Source: Rachicladosporium sp. CCFEE 5018
Lineage: Eukaryota; Ascomycota; Dothideomycetes; Cladosporiales; Cladosporiaceae
Length of the DNA: 64,000 nucleotides
Reading direction: 5' to 3'
NCBI GenBank assembly: GCA_002077045.2
Contig: KZ111153.1
Location: forward strand, 376,860-440,859
Position numbers and translations under genes: made by a program. The notes under the pieces are model-generated. The model saw only the letters and a list, made by a program, of their open reading frames with translations, had not been told where the DNA came from and did not search any database. How positions within the stretch are numbered: the stretch's first letter is position 1; every line of letters begins with the position of its first letter. Shown here one piece after another: positions 38,633-49,689 of the stretch.

Positions 38633-41337
38633 TCACATGACGATGAACCTCATCCCCACAACCAAACTCTCCTCCCTAAACGTCCCCAATCTCTCCTTCT
38701 TGATCTGCCTCTGCACACTCCCCATCGCATAGCTCACAGCACTTCCCACACACATCGAAGGAATCTCAAAATGCTCTAATGCTTGCGCGATGGATTCTTC
38801 AGCAATACTCTTTCTAGGGTTCGGCCTATTAGACTGAGCAGCCTTTGTCGTAGACAATGGTGTGACGGTGTGCCGCGTTGGAGTGTCCTCTTCAGATATG
38901 CTGTTCAACTGCACAACAGGCTTGCGAGAGGTCTTTATCTTCACAGTGGAGCCAGTCTTCCTGCGCTTGTTCGGCGTAGCTTGAGCAGGCCACTCAGGAT
39001 CGACCTCGTCTCCGTTCGCGGGCTCCTCAATGGGGCGTTTGCGAGGTCTGCCACCCTTGCGCTTTGCTGGCGTCTGCACATTGATGCCGTAAATAGCTGA
39101 TCCTGGAGGACGTCTCGGTACACGCTCAGCGAGGGTCGGGTCTAAGCGACTGAGCAGCGGTCCATCAGGTTGGCAGCCATAGTCCATGGCTAGATCGATC
39201 ATTCGCTCCATAGCAGTCTTGGTACTGGTCATGTCTTCCACACGCTCAATGACCACGTCGTCCAGATCTGGCGGCGGGGTGAAGCGCACATCTTCTTCGC
39301 CTGTGCTAGTCGTAGTATTGGGTAGGATGTCTGCGAGATCAGAGGATTGCATCAACTGTCTCGGATCGACAGTAACGCAGTAAGCTTGTGCGGCGACGGG
39401 AGAAGAGAAGTCGAGTGAGCCGGAGCCGCCGTTGCTGCGCACGAACTGGGCAGCCGGCGAGAAGGGTGATGCGCTGTAAGGTGGGATGATGAAAGGATCG
39501 CCGTAGGCTTCGAGGGGTGCTGCCAAGAGTCAGTGGTCAGACCTTGACGGGATTTGGGTCTCCCAACTTACGTAGATGCACTGCTGGCATACTGTAGTCA
39601 AACACCATGGCCTCTTGTACTGGCTCAGGGAAGTGGACTTGCGGTTCGTCGATAGATATCTGATCCTGCATCGAGACATCTTGGAGCTCTTGGTGTAGCT
39701 GCGCTCCGGCATCCCACCCATCCGTGTCTTGCGTCTCGGCAAAAAGCATTGGATCGATCTGCATGTCGATATTTCCGGGGCCTGTAAGATCAAGCCCTGC
39801 ATCATCGACTTGAGCGTATTGAAGCGATGCATCGACCTGTGTGACGCTCAACTGGGCTTGCTCCAATCTCCCAACCTCAAGCGCTGCTTTCATGAGACGC
39901 ATATGCTCTTCACTGACGCCGCTTCTCAAGTCGTCTAAAGTCTCCCGCTGCCTCTTCGGCGACATCTTGACCATGTCACCCATACGCTGCGCAATCGTGC
40001 GCTCATTCGATCTGCCGTAGCCTTTGGCGCACTTCATGGTCTTGAGCTCGATGGGAAGCGGTTGGACCGCATCGTAGAAGCTTTCGGGTCTTACTGATGT
40101 CGGTCTATGCTCTGCAGAAGTTCCGCCATGTTGCAGGACGCTCAAACTAGCGAGGCTCTTACCAGCGTTCAGAGTCTTCTCTCCGGCAGCTGAGCGGAAT
40201 CGAGCTGTGAGACTGTCTCTGGGCATCTCGGGGATATTGGACATGAAGCGGTGATCGGTCATGCGAGTTGGCCCACGTTGGTAGGATGTACCTGGACCGA
40301 ACTTGGAGCCGTCCCCAGCGGTGATGATGATGTCGATGACGCTGAAGTCAGTCCCGAGAAGCTTGATGCGGTCCGGCATAACTAGCTGTGAGAGGGCCGT
40401 AAGATACTTCGCAGTGATAGGCATCTCGCCGTCAGCATCTTGCCCGCGACACTCGGCCTCTCGTGTGTGGGCTTCACTGAGCTGCGTCCAGCGACATGCA
40501 GCACCCATTGCGTCAGGCGTGGGAGTATAGCTGTCATACGTCCATGGCTTCTCCGCTTGGCGATGAAAGCGTGTGCCGCTGAAGACCTTGGTGCCACCAC
40601 GCTTTGCAACAGCTCCAGAAGCGCGACGCCAGTTATCGTAAACGACTTCGACCAAGTCGCCGTTCAGGTAGATTTCGAACTTGAGATCTTTCGTCAAATT
40701 GTTCGTAGTCGCTTTGCGATGCTCGCGGCCGTATGTCGTGCCGCCATAGTTGACTACCAGAGACAGTGCTTTTGTCTCCCCCGATCCTGCTGTCAAGAAG
40801 GCACAAGGTCAGCCTGTACCTAATCGCAGAGCTCGGTGAGATTGACTTACCCAATTGAGCATTTTCAAGGCTGCCCCCCGTGCCTTGCTGTTCGTCGACG
40901 TGCACCGTCGTCGAACTGTCAAGTGATGCCACTCTAATGGTGTCTGATACCGCATACATGTCATAGTCTCCAATGCCATTCGTGTCTCCGCCGGTGCTGC
41001 TGCCGTCGTCGCCGCTTCCAGCCTCACGTGCCATGATGGGGGAGGATTGAGGATACACACGTAGTGCCGGAACCACGTTGACGTGCTCTCCTGCCTCAAC
41101 CATCAGGAACGGCACATCGCCATCCTGATCCAAATATTGCACATTGCTGGTAACCGAGTTCGTCTGCGCGATGGCCTGCTCGGGCAGCTTACGACCATGG
41201 CGTAGCTCAGCGCTGATGCGCTCAGCTTCCGTCTGCCAGGACTTGCCCATGCGCATCACGATTGTGTCGCATATCGTCGCTTCCAGACTGGAGACCGTGA
41301 GGCTTGCCGTCACGTTGTGCGCGTCGTGGGTCGGCAT
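38633..41337 (-). CDS. AT-hook protein, copy 2 (complete)
   Basis: Three exons: 40851-41337, 39572-40789 and 38633-39519 (introns of 61 and 52 bases, donors GTAAGT, acceptors GACAG and GGCAG). All joins keep the frame (NAQLAGSGETKAL; VHLPPLEAYGD), giving 863 residues. Exon 2 holds the most conserved-looking block (FEIYLNGDLVEVVYDNWRRAS; FSGTRFHRQAEKPWTYDSY; MPDRIKLLGTDFSVIDIII). Exon 3 carries an AT-hook, KRKGGRPRKRP, with a further basic stretch NKRRKTGS, indicating minor-groove DNA binding and nuclear location. The start at 41337 (MPTHDAHN) matches copy 1; an in-frame Met at 41385 exists only here. Function is unknown. Confidence 0.78.
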
Positions 41338-41546
41338 CGCGTCGGCGATTGGTGGTGTTGTGGGTGTGATGGCTGTCGACCACAAGGGTCGCAGCGATTG
41401 AGCGAGGCATCAGTGGACGTTGCCATGGTCGCCGTTTGCAAGGCAGGTGGGTCGTAGAGTGCAATTCTGGGCGGCTCGCAGAAGTGGAAGGAACGACCAT
41501 TGGTACCTCTTCACCTTGACCTCACGTACCTAACCACGACATCGTC

Positions 41547-42380
41547 TCAGCCTCTGCCCTCCGTGATGATCCCAATATTCGGCGCTTCCAAGCTCTCTCC
41601 AAGCTCGACGACTGTCCGATCATATACTCTGGCGATTTGCATCTCCCAAGTCTCCTCCAGCTCCCTCCCAGAGTACGGGTTGTCGCCCTCAAGGACCAGA
41701 CCTCCATCGTCTTCACTATCCTCAGCTTCAGTTTCCGGCTCGTACATATCATCCAACTCTCCACTCTTCAGACTTTCCATGACACTTCTCCTCGTCCTTT
41801 CAATAAGACTCCTCACCCTTACCTTCTCAGTCCCACTTACGCCCCTCCGGTTCTCGAAGCCCGGCAGTCGCTCCCCACTATCCACATCTCGTCCCTGTAG
41901 TAGACTAGCGAAGGCGTGGTCCAGCTTCTCCAGCACGCTGAACATCTGCCTCGGATTCGCCGGCATACCAGCAACCATGTCTGTCACAAAGGCCGCAAGA
42001 TTGATCAGATACGGCATCTGCAAGCTGGGCGTGCCACTGATCCAGATCACGCTCAGCAGCTCTTCAACGTCCTTACATGCTTCCCGCATGGACTTATAGC
42101 CTTGCACATCGTCCCAGATAGTCGACGCGTCGCGCTCGATGTCCTGTCCATTAGCTGCTGGAGTCGTTCGCTTGGCGAAGCGGCGTTGGATTTTCAACAG
42201 ATGTTCGTCGACGTAGCGAATGAACGCTAACTCTTTGCTGCCTCCAGGCCGAAGAGGCTGTGAACGAGGATGAGGCAGCGCAGACCGGGTCGACGTTGTA
42301 GAGGTCGTCATTGAGGATGGAGCTGGTGTGGGGATGAAGCCGCCTGAAGCGGAGGGGGACATAGACATGTTGAGATGCAC
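41547..42380 (-). CDS. Conserved fungal protein of unknown function, copy 2
   Basis: 277 codons, same length as copy 1 (1054-1887). Substitutions are conservative and mostly in the disordered N-terminus (for example VSPLPSG versus MSPSASG) and the acidic stretch (LILDGD versus LVLEGD). The helical core is nearly unchanged. No lesion is present, so both copies look functional. Confidence 0.75.
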   Translation of the reverse strand: MHLNMSMSPSASGGFIPTPAPSSMTTSTTSTRSALPHPRSQPLRPGGSKELAFIRYVDEHLLKIQRRFAKRTTPAANGQDIERDASTIWDDVQGYKSMREACKDVEELLSVIWISGTPSLQMPYLINLAAFVTDMVAGMPANPRQMFSVLEKLDHAFASLLQGRDVDSGERLPGFENRRGVSGTEKVRVRSLIERTRRSVMESLKSGELDDMYEPETEAEDSEDDGGLVLEGDNPYSGRELEETWEMQIARVYDRTVVELGESLEAPNIGIITEGRG

Positions 42381-43238
42381 TCACGAGGGTGATCCATACG
42401 CACTTTGCTCGCAATTCGCGTCTCAAATAGGTACTTGATTGTAACAATGCTGAGCTCGATGTGAGTGAACAGGATGCTGAAGCTCTCTGGTCCGCTTAGT
42501 CACTGGCTTTTCCGGCAAGCTGCTTCCACGTGGCTGCAGGCATCTCGTCTCGACCATATTTGTCGTGCAGAACTTCCATTTATCAGCCAGGCAAGGTATC
42601 TGTTCAGCGTCAATTCTAAGAGTATCGCCTTGCCAACGGGTCGTTGGAAGGAGCTTGCTACTAAACGCTATTGTTACTCAGAACGTGAGCCGCCGGAGTT
42701 CACTCCTATCCTTGTCTCACGAAATGCAGATTCGAATACTGTACATCAAACGCTTGTGCAGCTGTCGTTCCACTGTGGTTCGACGACACGGCACGAGAAA
42801 TGATCGATACTGATACACACACTCGATGCGAGCACTCAGGAACCATTGATCCTACTCCGAATGCCCTACATGCGCTTATGATATGCTTCTTCCGTAGCTT
42901 CACATGTCAAGAGCTTCACCGGCAAGGTGGAGGTGATGCTTGGCCTACCTCATCGGCCCCACGAAGTGTCAAAACCTTCGGTGATGCAGGGCAAATGACG
43001 CTAGAATTGCAGATCGTCAGTGTCTGGCCACAGCTCGAGTCGCGACGTCTGTAGATCCAACGTCTCACCAACCCACTTCTCGTGCCGTCCATACTGCGAG
43101 TTAACCACAGTCACGAGACACAGCGCTTCTGCCCACCGAGACCAACACACCTCTCATGTCTGCCTAACACCTCTCGATTACCCAGTCGCGCAAAACGACA
43201 TATTACTCCACTGCGACTGCCCAACGCTGTCTGCGAAC
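42381..43238. other. Intergenic region between divergent genes, copy 2
   Basis: Counterpart of 1888-2745. Differences and small indels are frequent, most clearly just before the SCOC-like start (43080-43238). Nothing gene-like is supported. Confidence 0.45.
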
Positions 43239-43709
43239 ATGGCCTCCTCCACCACAAACCCCCCCGACCCCATCCCCTCAATCGCCCAACCTTCCCCACC
43301 AACCCCAACATCCACATCCACGCCCCCCTCTCCCACCCGCGGCCGCCCACCTCTCACAACCCGCGCCAGCAGCGGCACAATGATAACCACCCGCACCGGG
43401 CCCCCAACCTCCGCCGAAATCCTCTACGAATCCTCGCCCACAGACCCCTCACGCACGCTCTCGCCCCGGCGCGCGCCGCCGGGAATCGAGCAACTAGGCG
43501 AAGCGGCGCGAAGGGATTTAGAAGACCAGGCGAGGGAGCTACAGAAGGGGTTGATGGAGATTGTGGAGCGGGTTGAGACGGTGAAGAGCGAGCATGCGCG
43601 GCTTGAGGGGGGGAATAAGTTTCTGCAGAGTTATATTGGGGAGCTGATGAGTACTAGTAAGGTTATGAGTAGTGGTGGGGGAAAGGGGAAGAAGGGGGGG
43701 AGGAAGTGA
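43239..43709 (+). CDS. SCOC-like coiled-coil protein, copy 2
   Basis: 156 residues from the ATG at 43239 (MASSTTNPPDP), one residue longer than copy 1. The frame is open 73 codons further upstream, but homology to copy 1 begins at this Met. The coiled coil and basic tail are identical to copy 1; the changes lie in the Pro/Ser-rich half (DLSRT versus DPSRT, PPEIEQ versus PPGIEQ). Confidence 0.75.
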   Translation: MASSTTNPPDPIPSIAQPSPPTPTSTSTPPSPTRGRPPLTTRASSGTMITTRTGPPTSAEILYESSPTDPSRTLSPRRAPPGIEQLGEAARRDLEDQARELQKGLMEIVERVETVKSEHARLEGGNKFLQSYIGELMSTSKVMSSGGGKGKKGGRK

Positions 43710-44487
43710 GCATGGGGTTCTGACATGGAGAGGGAAGGCGATGGGTGACGCTGCTTTTTGGGCGCAAGGTTCGGGTCTAGCGTATATGAGTATTTGCAAA
43801 GGCGTGCAAAGGGGAACGGAGGACATGGGAACGGCGTGTGGCATATTGCATGGTATAAGTGGGTTGGTGAAGGGTATGGTGTACGAGTAGGCTATCTGCA
43901 CGACATGTAACATATTCGGCTTTATGTGGACTGCTCTTTTGCAAGAACTGACGCACCGCATGATACTTCGTTCGCGGCTACGCTTCGGTCGTTGTTCACT
44001 AATTTGCGAGCGGTCGAGCAATGTCCCAAGTGTCGAATGTGGATGCTCCACCAAGCACTGTGCGGTCATTGCTGGCCATTGATGGGCCAGGGTCTACTCT
44101 GGTAGTCTCAGAGCTTGTCGAGGAGCTTCCTCGACGATATATTCCCACTGCCGACCCACGACCGCTGCTTTCATGCCGACGGCTGTCAACGGCAGAGTTT
44201 GGTGTGCGCGACTTGGCGATGGCATCCTTGTCAAGAGTGCATGTCTCCATTGCTAAGATGTTGCATCAACCACCCTTCCGAGCGGCCAGCAGCAAGGCTG
44301 GGGTCTATGTGGCGTCCGATACCGTTACCAGAAAGTCTCGCCTCTGGTGCCTCGAGACAAAGGCGAGTTCCTGGGCTTGCTGGCTGGCCTGGTGGGCGTA
44401 GATCGTGTTGGTATGGCTTCGCGACCAAGTCTGGATGCTCGTGATGCTCGTTTCGTCCAGAGTGCGTTTCAGACGCTATCTGGTAGC
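43710..44487. other. Intergenic region between convergent genes, copy 2
   Basis: Counterpart of 3214-3999. Frames on both strands have shifted ends compared with copy 1. No gene is supported. Confidence 0.4.
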
Positions 44488-45270
44488 TCACCGAGCTCGC
44501 TCTCGGGTTTTGTAGACCACTCCTTTCTTGTTCACTCCACCACCCTTGCCGCTCATTCGTACTCGCTGATCCTCCACTTCTCGCAATGCTGTTGAAAGCT
44601 TCTTCGCCCGGTCTCGCAAGCTCTCCAGTCGATTCTGCTTCACTTCCAACCCATGTCTCTTTCGCTTCGCGGCTACTTTCTCAGCCTTCGTCATTGGCAC
44701 AACGGGCTTCTCCTCGTCCTCAACCTCTGACTCCTCGTCATCCATCTCTTCCAGATCCGCCAGATCGTCCTCATCATCCTCCATCAGAACCACAGGTACT
44801 GCCACCAAATCCTCTCCACTCTCTCCAAACACCACCCTCCCTTTCCCAGGCGTCGGTGCCGTAGTTTTCACACCCACCTCCTGCCCCCTAACCTCCTTCT
44901 CCAACCCCTCCATCTCCTTCCTAGTAGCCTGCAACACAGTCCTCAAATACCCCACATCCTGCGTCTTCATCAACCTCACAACATCCATGTTGAGAGTCTT
45001 CCCTCCACCTCCTGCGTTCTCCTCTCCTCTCTTCGCAACCTTTACGCCGTTACGCGATTGGCTGGACATCATGCCGAAGTAAAATTCATCCTCATTGCGG
45101 TCGGCTGCTTTGCTCTTGAGAGCGGAGAGCTTGCGCTTCTTGAGGTTGTGGTCTTTGGCGCGGAGGGAGTAGTCTTTGTGTTTTTCGAGGATGCCCCATT
45201 TTTGGCGTTCGGCGGGTTGGGCGCGCTCTTTGTGGTTGCGCCGTTGGACGGCGTTGCGCATGGAGGACAT
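44488..45270 (-). CDS. UTP11: Small-subunit processome protein Utp11, copy 2
   Basis: 260 residues. The N-terminal 80 and C-terminal about 65 residues are the same as copy 1. Differences concentrate at residues about 85-190 (for example VGVRITAP versus VGVKTTAP, and VVAMADDED versus VVLMEDDED), the variable acidic linker. No lesion is seen, so two active UTP11 copies may exist if the duplication is real. Confidence 0.93.
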   Translation of the reverse strand: MSSMRNAVQRRNHKERAQPAERQKWGILEKHKDYSLRAKDHNLKKRKLSALKSKAADRNEDEFYFGMMSSQSRNGVKVAKRGEENAGGGGKTLNMDVVRLMKTQDVGYLRTVLQATRKEMEGLEKEVRGQEVGVKTTAPTPGKGRVVFGESGEDLVAVPVVLMEDDEDDLADLEEMDDEESEVEDEEKPVVPMTKAEKVAAKRKRHGLEVKQNRLESLRDRAKKLSTALREVEDQRVRMSGKGGGVNKKGVVYKTRERAR

Positions 45271-45673
45271 GATTGCGGTTTGGAGCGATCAGCTGCGCGG
45301 GTGCATTCAGATGTAAAAGTCGGGATGTATCGATGTTTACAGATTGAAGGCACGCTCGACATAGATCAGTGCGATTGCACTTTTCGGACTTTCTCGGACA
45401 TAAGATCTTCCGACACGCTAGATTTCATCGCGTCTCAATCGACCTACGACCTGATGTCTTCCACATCATGCCGTGCTGCCCAAGTGCTGCAGTCTTCCAT
45501 TACTGAGGCACGTCTGCGGCACGTCTGCAGCAGGCGCGCACGCGTGCTGCCAGAATGAGGCTGTGCATACATGTAGACGGTGGTTTACACACGGCTTTGC
45601 TGCCTCTAGCTGATCGGAAGACGCACATGTGCAGCGACGATGATAGGTCGCCTCCCTGATACAGATCTTCAGA
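45271..45673. other. Intergenic region, copy 2
   Basis: Counterpart of 4783-5185 with few differences. It is the divergent 5' flank of UTP11 and the membrane-helix gene. Confidence 0.4.
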
Positions 45674-48365
45674 ATGCCTTTCACCAGTCAGTTCAGCTTG
45701 AGCGTCGAAACCACGAAACTAATCCCTATGAGCCGTGTGGTAACCGCAACCGCAACCGAGATCCTGAATTACGCACGCCATGTACAGGTAATGCTGCCTC
45801 CGTGTAGATCCCCCTTTCCCATTCACTCATCTCAGCACTGCAGAACTCTGGCTCTGATGTTGTCACTGAGGAGGACCTCACGAAGCTGCTAGGAAAGGTG
45901 CTCATAGAAAGCAAGTTCGCGGCCTCCTTCAAAACCCGAGTCAATGCGAACTCTCGTTTGAAAGCGCTTGCAGGATCGATCATGTTGCACGCAGGGGCGG
46001 GACCAACGGTACTCGCGGCGTTCAAGTCGAACAGCTTGTCCGGGAGCTTTGCCATGGTCGTGCAATGCTCCTTCCTCTGTGCACTATATCAGGAAGACAC
46101 AATCGCTGCGGCCATCGTGGCCCACTACCAAAGACTGGACGGATCTCGAACTGAAGATACTGTTGTGGACTACCCAGATCAAGACAACGTTCGGCGCGTA
46201 CTGACTGCGTGTCAAGAACAGACAGTAGCTTTCGATTGGGAGCAACTTCTGTTCGATGTTGCGGTCCGTCTGAACTACGTTAGGGACGACCATGGGACAC
46301 AGTATCCAGACAGAGATAAAGCTCTACGCCCAATCCACGAGACGATCTTCCAAGGTCTGCTGGAGCTGTTGCCACTGGTTTCGAGGTTTCCATTACGGTA
46401 CAATATCATGGTTCAGAGCAATAAACCGCCATATTCGCACGGCATTTGCGCCACGATCGCATGGGTACATCACATCTTGGGTCTCAACGTCCATGTGTAT
46501 GCCGACGAACCGGCAAAGTCTGTGATCTTTAGTCACGAACTGCGGCCATCACACGAATGTTCGCTGGAGATACGGTCGGACCTTGACGTGCTCCGGCAGG
46601 AGGACGAGCCATTGATCGTTCTATTTGACACGAGCAAGAGCCAACCCGAGGAGCTTTTCACCATCAAAAGCTCAGACGAGGATGTCGTCCTGGAAAGTCT
46701 TCGTCTCAGCACCGCACGTGGATACGGCACTCGCAAGCTTATCGATGAGGGAAGCGACGGCGAAAGTGGTGATGTGACAATGGAGCTCACCCTGACAGTT
46801 TGTGGACTCGCATTGCTTCTGATGAATCGACTACAGTACCGGCGTGTTCTGACTGAGGATACTGAGCACCCTCCTAATGGTGTAGCAATACTAGGTATCT
46901 GTGATGCAGGCATGAAGAAAGCATTTTGCGGGGCGGCAAATTTCTTGTTCGACCGCGATATGTCTTCGGACTTCTCACCCTTCAATTACGAAGCAATACT
47001 CAACCACAGACAAGCTCTCCCAGAGAGACTGGAAGCTGCTCCGATATTCGTCAGGTCACATCTCGAACGCGAAGGAGATCCAGCGAAACGCCGAAAAGTG
47101 TGGTGGACGATGAGAATCCGAGTGACCAGGTTGGCCAGACTTTTGCTCGCCCTGTGTCATGTCAACGATATCACGGCATGTGAGGGACTCCGCTTCGCAG
47201 ACTCAGCTGTGCCCAACGACCCAACTCGCGACAGCATGAGCCACCCTGTCTCGTCAGTGAGACCAGAAGCTTGGATGATGATGATGATGGAATACATGGA
47301 ACCCGGTCTCGTTCGTGATCCCCACTACATCAAACGGGCCCTCTATTCGCGAAGAGGCTGGAGTGTTCGCATCAATACACTGGACTTGCTCGATCCAAGC
47401 AGTTTGCTGGTTGGAGGAATATGTATTGAGCAGGGAAAACCTTGGTGCGATGGAATCTGCAAATCCCATATTTTCGATGCCTCCGCCGATGTCAGAAAGA
47501 TAACATCTCAGTCTTCGGTTGATGTTGGCCCTCCCGCGTTCGATTTCTCGAGCTGTCTTATGCCCGTTACGTTCGAGTGAGCCAAACCCTTATGGACTTC
47601 GTCGCTTCGAGTCATAATGTACCTGGGCTGATCCTACTTTCAGTAAACCCAAGATCGCCCGACCAGCAGACCGATTCGTGGTCTCGCTGCGACTGCGATA
47701 CACGACTCCCAGGGCATCCCATGGCTCGCAGAACGACGGGGTTCCAAATGACGATGTCCACGTTGCCCACACCGGATATCGGGACCTGTACGATACCCTC
47801 GCTATAGTTCACAAGACTGAACACTGCGACCACCCTCGTGATGAAGCCAGGGTTTTACAACCAGGCAATGACGCTGTGGTCCTGGAACGGTACGTCGGCA
47901 AGTTCGAGCAAATGCCACAAGCCCTCGTTGGCAGCAGGATATGGATAACCCCAACTGTGCGGAATAGGGTTTCTCGGTGGTACGCTCTTTGGTGGCTCCA
48001 TCGACAAGGTACTGTTGTTGATTGCAGAGTCATGCTAAGAGGGCCCGACTGCTGCGTGTCATGTGCAGTTTGGCAAGCGTCAAACAGGGAAGGATGCTGG
48101 CTTGTCGTCACGTGAAGCAGTCCCCGTCGGCTAGTCGTAGGTCGTCTGATCAAGAGTTTTGCAAAGCCACGGTCTGTGCCCACCGGCTCCTGTTACAATC
48201 CGACCTGGTCCTCGTGAGCTTGGTAACACTACGGCGCTCGTTTGCCGTTACAAGGCCATCATGTCAACGATACTCAAAGCACGCATCAATGCGTGCCTGA
48301 TTAGCGGGATCTTTACCATCGGGATCATCGTCGGATCCCTTCAGAGTTGGAGAAACACGCTATGA
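45674..48365 (+). CDS. Unrecognised protein with C-terminal membrane helix, copy 2 (open)
   Basis: My exon model is 45674-45787, 45844-47576, 47644-48008, 48069-48111 and 48167-48365, with every junction in frame, giving 817 residues. Splice signals: GTAATG/CTGCAG, GTGAGC/TTTCAG, GTACTG/GTGCAG with a GCTAAG branch, and GTGAAG/AAAG. The first intron could alternatively use an upstream CAG, but that frame stops soon. The N-terminal part is helical (EDLTKLLGKVLIESKFAAS; LSGSFAMVVQCSFLCALYQ). Middle segments such as SNKPPYSHGICATIAWVHHI and WMMMMMEYMEPGL are well kept between copies. The last exon ends with a single hydrophobic segment (ACLISGIFTIGIIVGSLQSW), suggesting a C-terminal tail anchor. 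No known domain is recognised. Introns 3-4 are the least certain. Confidence 0.65.
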
Positions 48366-48608
48366 AAGTATGCCATACGCTGCTACCCAGGCTGTCTTAG
48401 CAGATTCGTGGTAGCATGCAATGTGTAATTACCTCCGGGTCATACAGGAAAAACCAGTCCAGCTCCATCGTTACCACTCCCAATGCCATGTCTCGTACGA
48501 TTCTCTTTGCCGTCAATGCCGAATCCGTCATCCCACCATCATCCAAATCATACCAACCCCAACGCCCGCTAAACCCACAGCCATTACCCCTCCGTTCAAC
48601 AACCGCCA

Positions 48609-49268
48609 TCACCCTTCACTTCCCCCTTCTGCACTGTCATCCCTAAACCTACTCCCCTCCACAACCGGTATCCCCACAGCCCTCAACATAACCCCCAACT
48701 CCCTCTTCTCCCCCTCAACCGCAGCCCTCTTATACTTCCTCTTCAAATCACTGCTTGTCCTCCCATCCGGCGTCCTGCCCTCATACACCCAGCCAGGCTG
48801 CGCCCGATATCGATCAGCCCTGAGATGCAGCCAGCGCTTCAGCGCACTGCTATTGCGCGAAGAGTTGGAAGTCTTCTCTTTCTTCTCGTTGATGGTCGTT
48901 TTGAGGATTACGGTTAGTCTGTCGTTTTTGCAGAGATTCGTCTCCTGGTCTGGTGGCATGGTGCGCAGCCATGTGAGGAGGGGCGTGAAGTCGAAGTCGG
49001 TTATTGAGGCTGTTATGGGGCAGGTTGAGTGCAGCAGCGGCAGGACTTCGAGCCGGATTTGTTTCGTTGTGAGGGTTAGGCTGTGCGGGGGTTGGGAGGC
49101 GGAGGGCTCGGCGAGGATGTGCAGATGTGTGTTCAAGAGGGCGAGCTTGTAGATCTCCACGCGCAATTCGGGGGGGAGGTCGTAGAAGGTTGTTGGGCGG
49201 TGGGTTGGTGGTGGGGGGAGGCGTTTGGGCGCTGCGGGGCAGAGGGCGCGGAGAGGGCGGGGCGCCAT
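48609..49268 (-). CDS. F-box/2EXR-like protein, copy 2
   Basis: 219 residues, amino-acid identical to copy 1 (8121-8780) as far as I can compare, with several synonymous base differences near the 3' end (48719-48825). Motif FYDLPPELRVEIYKLAL at about 28-44. Both copies appear to be under selection. Confidence 0.8.
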   Translation of the reverse strand: MAPRPLRALCPAAPKRLPPPPTHRPTTFYDLPPELRVEIYKLALLNTHLHILAEPSASQPPHSLTLTTKQIRLEVLPLLHSTCPITASITDFDFTPLLTWLRTMPPDQETNLCKNDRLTVILKTTINEKKEKTSNSSRNSSALKRWLHLRADRYRAQPGWVYEGRTPDGRTSSDLKRKYKRAAVEGEKRELGVMLRAVGIPVVEGSRFRDDSAEGGSEG

Positions 49269-49689
49269 TTTGTTGGGGATGGGGTGTGGTGAGCGATATG
49301 TTGGAGCGAGAAGTATTCGGAGAGTTGTTATAGCGGTGCCATGCTGAGTGAAGATGCGAAGGGCGAGAAGGGCCGGCCAAGAGTAAAGTCAAGGTTGGCA
49401 GCGGGACTGTACCATGCTAGCGGCTTGCCTTGTGTATAACCTTGTGGCCACACAGGAAACTTCAATGGTCATGCTCTGTCGGCGTGACCGCGGTAGATAT
49501 TGACATGTGATTGCCGTTCATGCTGACTCTGATCGACGCATGACCGCTGCCACAAAGGTGCAAGTATGAACGATGGCAGTGATGCAAGGAAGGGGAGGTC
49601 TGTATTCCGAAAAAGATGATACATTCGAGAAGTTTGGTCTTCCATGGGTTCGATCACTGTATACAGAGCACCAAGTGTACCGATAAGCA
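49269..49689. other. Intergenic region, copy 2, with unmatched stretch
   Basis: Bases about 49490-49690 hardly align with the corresponding 8990-9165 of copy 1, whereas both flanks do. This suggests replacement or rapid divergence of the 3' flank of STB6. No gene is supported. Confidence 0.45.
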
